Source of the DNA: Exobasidium rhododendri
Taxonomy: Eukaryota; Basidiomycota; Exobasidiomycetes; Exobasidiales; Exobasidiaceae
DNA length: 64,000 nucleotides
Assembly: GCA_026210745.1 (NCBI GenBank)
Contig: CP110632.1
Location: forward strand, 4,917,868-4,981,867
Direction of reading: 5' to 3'
Position numbers and translations under genes: made by a program. Every line of letters starts with the position of its first letter. The first letter of the stretch is position 1. The notes under the pieces are model-generated. The model was given only the letters and a program-made list of their open reading frames with translations, searched no databases and was not told the DNA's origin. This document shows, in pieces, positions 61,641-64,000 of this stretch.

Positions 61641-62974
61641 CTTCTTTGTGTCTCCAACGCCTGGTGTGGTGACTCCAGTGTAATGCGGACGTCTAGCAGA
61701 GGTACGAGACAGGAGAAGGGAATTATTGGGTGCATCAAAAATACAACATTGCTCTGAAAGCTGCGCTATGGCTATAGCTACCATATACAAGAAACGGCAG
61801 ACAGATCATCAAGTAGCGTTTGGCTGTACGTGTGTCCCCGTTTCTAAAAAAGCATCCCCGTCAAAATTTCATCCCGCTAGATTGGGTTCCAATCACTCTT
61901 AGTATGCTTCATATACCTTCTCTATAGGGAACAGAGGCCAGAAAAGGTGGTTTGCATGGTAGATAGGAGTACACGGCTGAGTGTCCAAGAGGCAAAACAT
62001 GGTATTTTTCAAAATTGTGGGAAGGCTTAGCCATTTCACTGCTATCACCGTGTTCTGAAATGATAAGGCTCTGTACATTTTGAACACAATAGAAGATCAC
62101 AGCAAATACTTCACTCAGTAGTCAATCTTGTCATTTTACGTGTCTCAAAACACGTCTCTCTAATGCATGTACGTGTTTTTGTGATTCAATTGAGCTCAAA
62201 CTTGGCGCAGCATGTTTTTAGACCAGATGACACGTCATACTAGAAGATCATAAGAATCAGAGAGAAAAGTGCGCAAAGTGAACTGTAAATGACGAGTACG
62301 GGCACTTAAGCGTACAAACTGAGAGCACCATTCATGTGAGATGCAAATGTAAAACAAAAAAGATGTGAATCTATCAGAGGGGTTTATTTAAGGATATGCA
62401 AGTGCTTTGAGGGGTCTATCATGCCATATTGTCATACTTGACCCATACAGACGTGATGGTATAGACCCCACATAGTGAAGTGTCAATTTCTGTGATTTGA
62501 ATCTTTTCAGACTTGGCGTGGCATGTTTTTGGGCCAGTTCACATATCATACTACAAGATCAGACAGATCAGACACTTCTGTGCGCAGATCATTCCCGTTC
62601 ATCCCCACAAGCGTCAACCAGCACCAATGGCCATTCCAGCGCATTCTTGTTGTATTTTCCATGTTCAAAAGGCATGAGAGTACAGTGTATGCATGTCTGA
62701 CTATATTCAAGGCCAAGTAAAGCGCAACACAGCATTATATGACTGTATCATCCAAGAACAGTGCCTTTTCAGACGGCCATCTGAGCAATGTCTCTCTTTC
62801 CATGATTGGAATCTATTGCAACTTGGCAGGGCATGTTTTTGAGGCCATTCACACGGCATACCAGAGAATCAGGCAAATTGAACAAGGTTGCGCAACATTC
62901 ATCCCACAAATCATCATAAAACACCGCAAGAGTACAGGGAATAAAGATCCATGTATATGCGCAAAATTGCTGTA
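61589..62974. repeat. long subtelomeric direct repeat, right copy
   Basis: Counterpart of 56479-57864, 5,110 bp away in the same orientation. Its left edge lies inside the OTU relic. It carries the same internal period, with segments at about 62181, 62492 and 62802. Confidence 0.85.
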
Positions 62975-63385
62975 TTTCCAAGTTTGCAAAGCATGTAAAG
63001 GCATGAGAGAGCATAAGTAAGCATGATGGAGGGCATTGCAGGTGGTTTGCGTGCTCTTTCCAAGGCATGATTGTGGACGTCCAAGGGGGGTGTAAAGTGG
63101 TGTTGCCATTATTGTTTGTGATTGAACGAGTGATTCAGGGTGGTCTGTGTGTATGCCAGAGTGTGTGCAAGGTGACAGGAGACAAGTTAGTAAGCAGGAA
63201 AAAAAGATGGCCGATGCCGGTGGAAAAAGGTGAAATTTGGCTAAGTACAGAAGAGAGAATGCAGTGTTCAGGGGGGTCCAATACATCCAGAAAACAGGTC
63301 AGAAGGGAGATATGAAGTAGGGAAAAAAGAGCAAAAAAAAGGAAAAAATGGAAAAAGGGAAATTTCGGAGGCGGGTCGGGCGGCA
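62975..63385. other. telomere-proximal spacer
   Basis: Purine-rich sequence with A-runs and GGGG clusters between the right repeat and the telomere. No supported gene. Confidence 0.4.
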
Positions 63386-64000
63386 GGTTAGGGTTAGGGT
63401 TAGTCCCGATAGCTAGGGTTAGGGTTAGGGTTAGGGTTAGGGTTAGGGTTAGGGGTTAGGGTTAGGGTTAGGGTTAGGGTTAGGGTTAGGGTTAGGGTTA
63501 GGGTTAGGGTTAGGGTTAGGGTTAGGGTTAGGGTTAGGGTTAGGGTTAGGGTTAGGGTTAGGGTTAGGGTTAGGGTTAGGGTTAGGGTTAGGGTTAGGGT
63601 TAGGGTTAGGTTAGGGTTAGGGTTAGGGTTAGGTTAGGGTTAGGGTTAGGGTTAGGGTTAGGGTTAGGGTTAGGGTTAGGGTTAGGGTTAGGGTTAGGGT
63701 TAGGGTTAGGGTTAGGGTTAGGGTTAGGGTTAGGGTTAGGGTTAGGGTTAGGGTTAGGTTAGGGTTAGGGTTAGGGTTAGGGTTAGGGTTAGGGTTAGGG
63801 TTAGGGTTAGGGTTAGGGTTAGGGTTAGGGTTAGGGTTAGGGTTAGGGTTAGGGTTAGGGTTAGGGTTAGGGTTAGGGTTAGGGTTAGGGTTAGGTTAGG
63901 GTTAGGGTTAGGGTTAGGGTTAGGTTAGGGTTAGGGTTAGGGTTAGGGTTAGGGTTAGGGTTAGGGTTAGGGTTAGGGTTAGGTTAGGGTTAGGGTTAGG
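63386..64000 (+). repeat. terminal telomere, (TTAGGG)n
   Basis: About 100 hexamers of TTAGGG run to the window end, G-rich strand 5' to 3', as expected for a right chromosome end. A non-telomeric island (TCCCGATAGC, 63404-63413) interrupts the first three repeats. Variants include one TTAGGGG near 63448 and several five-base TTAGG units (near 63606, 63632, 63756, 63891, 63920 and 63980). Confidence 0.98.

Noticed and set aside
56479-62974. LTR retrotransposon
   Set aside because: The direct repeats are long and the internal gene is an OTU protein; no reverse transcriptase, integrase, gag or primer-binding site was seen.

Overview
The window is the right-hand end of a fungal chromosome. It closes with about 615 bp of TTAGGG telomere repeats reading outward, preceded by about 7.6 kb of subtelomeric repeats and about 55 kb of accessory genes. 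Almost every gene carries short GT-AG introns (about 51-84 nt), several of them inside codons of recognisable domains. This, with Zn2Cys6, bHLH and bZIP-DUF3425 regulators, points to a filamentous or yeast-like fungus. The dense short introns and microexons suggest a basidiomycete, but that is inference and no species is claimed. No tRNA, rRNA or CRISPR was recognised.

Layout. 1-387: truncated bHLH gene. 1.6-12.6 kb: nitronate monooxygenase, NmrA-like protein, Zn2Cys6 regulator, aldehyde dehydrogenase, short-chain dehydrogenase and a second bHLH gene. 14.6-23.6 kb: AMP-forming ligase, Zn2Cys6 regulator, acyl-CoA thioesterase, a possible small secreted protein, GNAT acetyltransferase and a broken NADP-binding oxidoreductase. 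24.2-34.3 kb: a four-helix membrane protein resembling styrene oxide isomerase, divergent from an FAD monooxygenase, then an isochorismatase-type hydrolase, a short Zn2Cys6 protein and a ten-exon Zn2Cys6 regulator. 35.6-45 kb: DHA2 transporter, second FAD monooxygenase, WrbA-type quinone reductase, short-chain dehydrogenase, bZIP/DUF3425 protein and a broken GrpB-family gene. 45.8-55.7 kb: full ABCC transporter, radical-SAM lysine 2,3-aminomutase-like enzyme and an MFS transporter. 55.7-63.4 kb: subtelomeric repeats around an OTU-domain gene. 63.4-64 kb: telomere.

How the genes may work together. There is no polyketide synthase, NRPS or terpene synthase, so this is not a complete biosynthetic cluster as seen. 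The content looks catabolic or detoxifying: oxygenases, an epoxide-isomerase-like protein, aldehyde dehydrogenase, CoA-ligase-like enzyme, thioesterase, quinone reductase, nitronate oxidase, three efflux-type transporters and at least seven regulators. A chain of alkene to epoxide to aldehyde to acid to adenylate or CoA ester can be drawn from these genes. It is a hypothesis, since they are spread over 20 kb and not in one transcription unit.

The most notable signals are: (i) the oxygenase/isomerase-like divergent pair; (ii) two 1,386-bp direct repeats flanking the OTU gene, with a relic of a second OTU gene in one; (iii) five interstitial telomere-like motifs in a conserved 15-bp context; (iv) microexons of 14, 16 and 25 nt; (v) two genes broken mainly by nonsense changes; (vi) paralogous bHLH genes that share upstream elements. 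All intron positions were placed by hand from splice signals, reading frame and family similarity.
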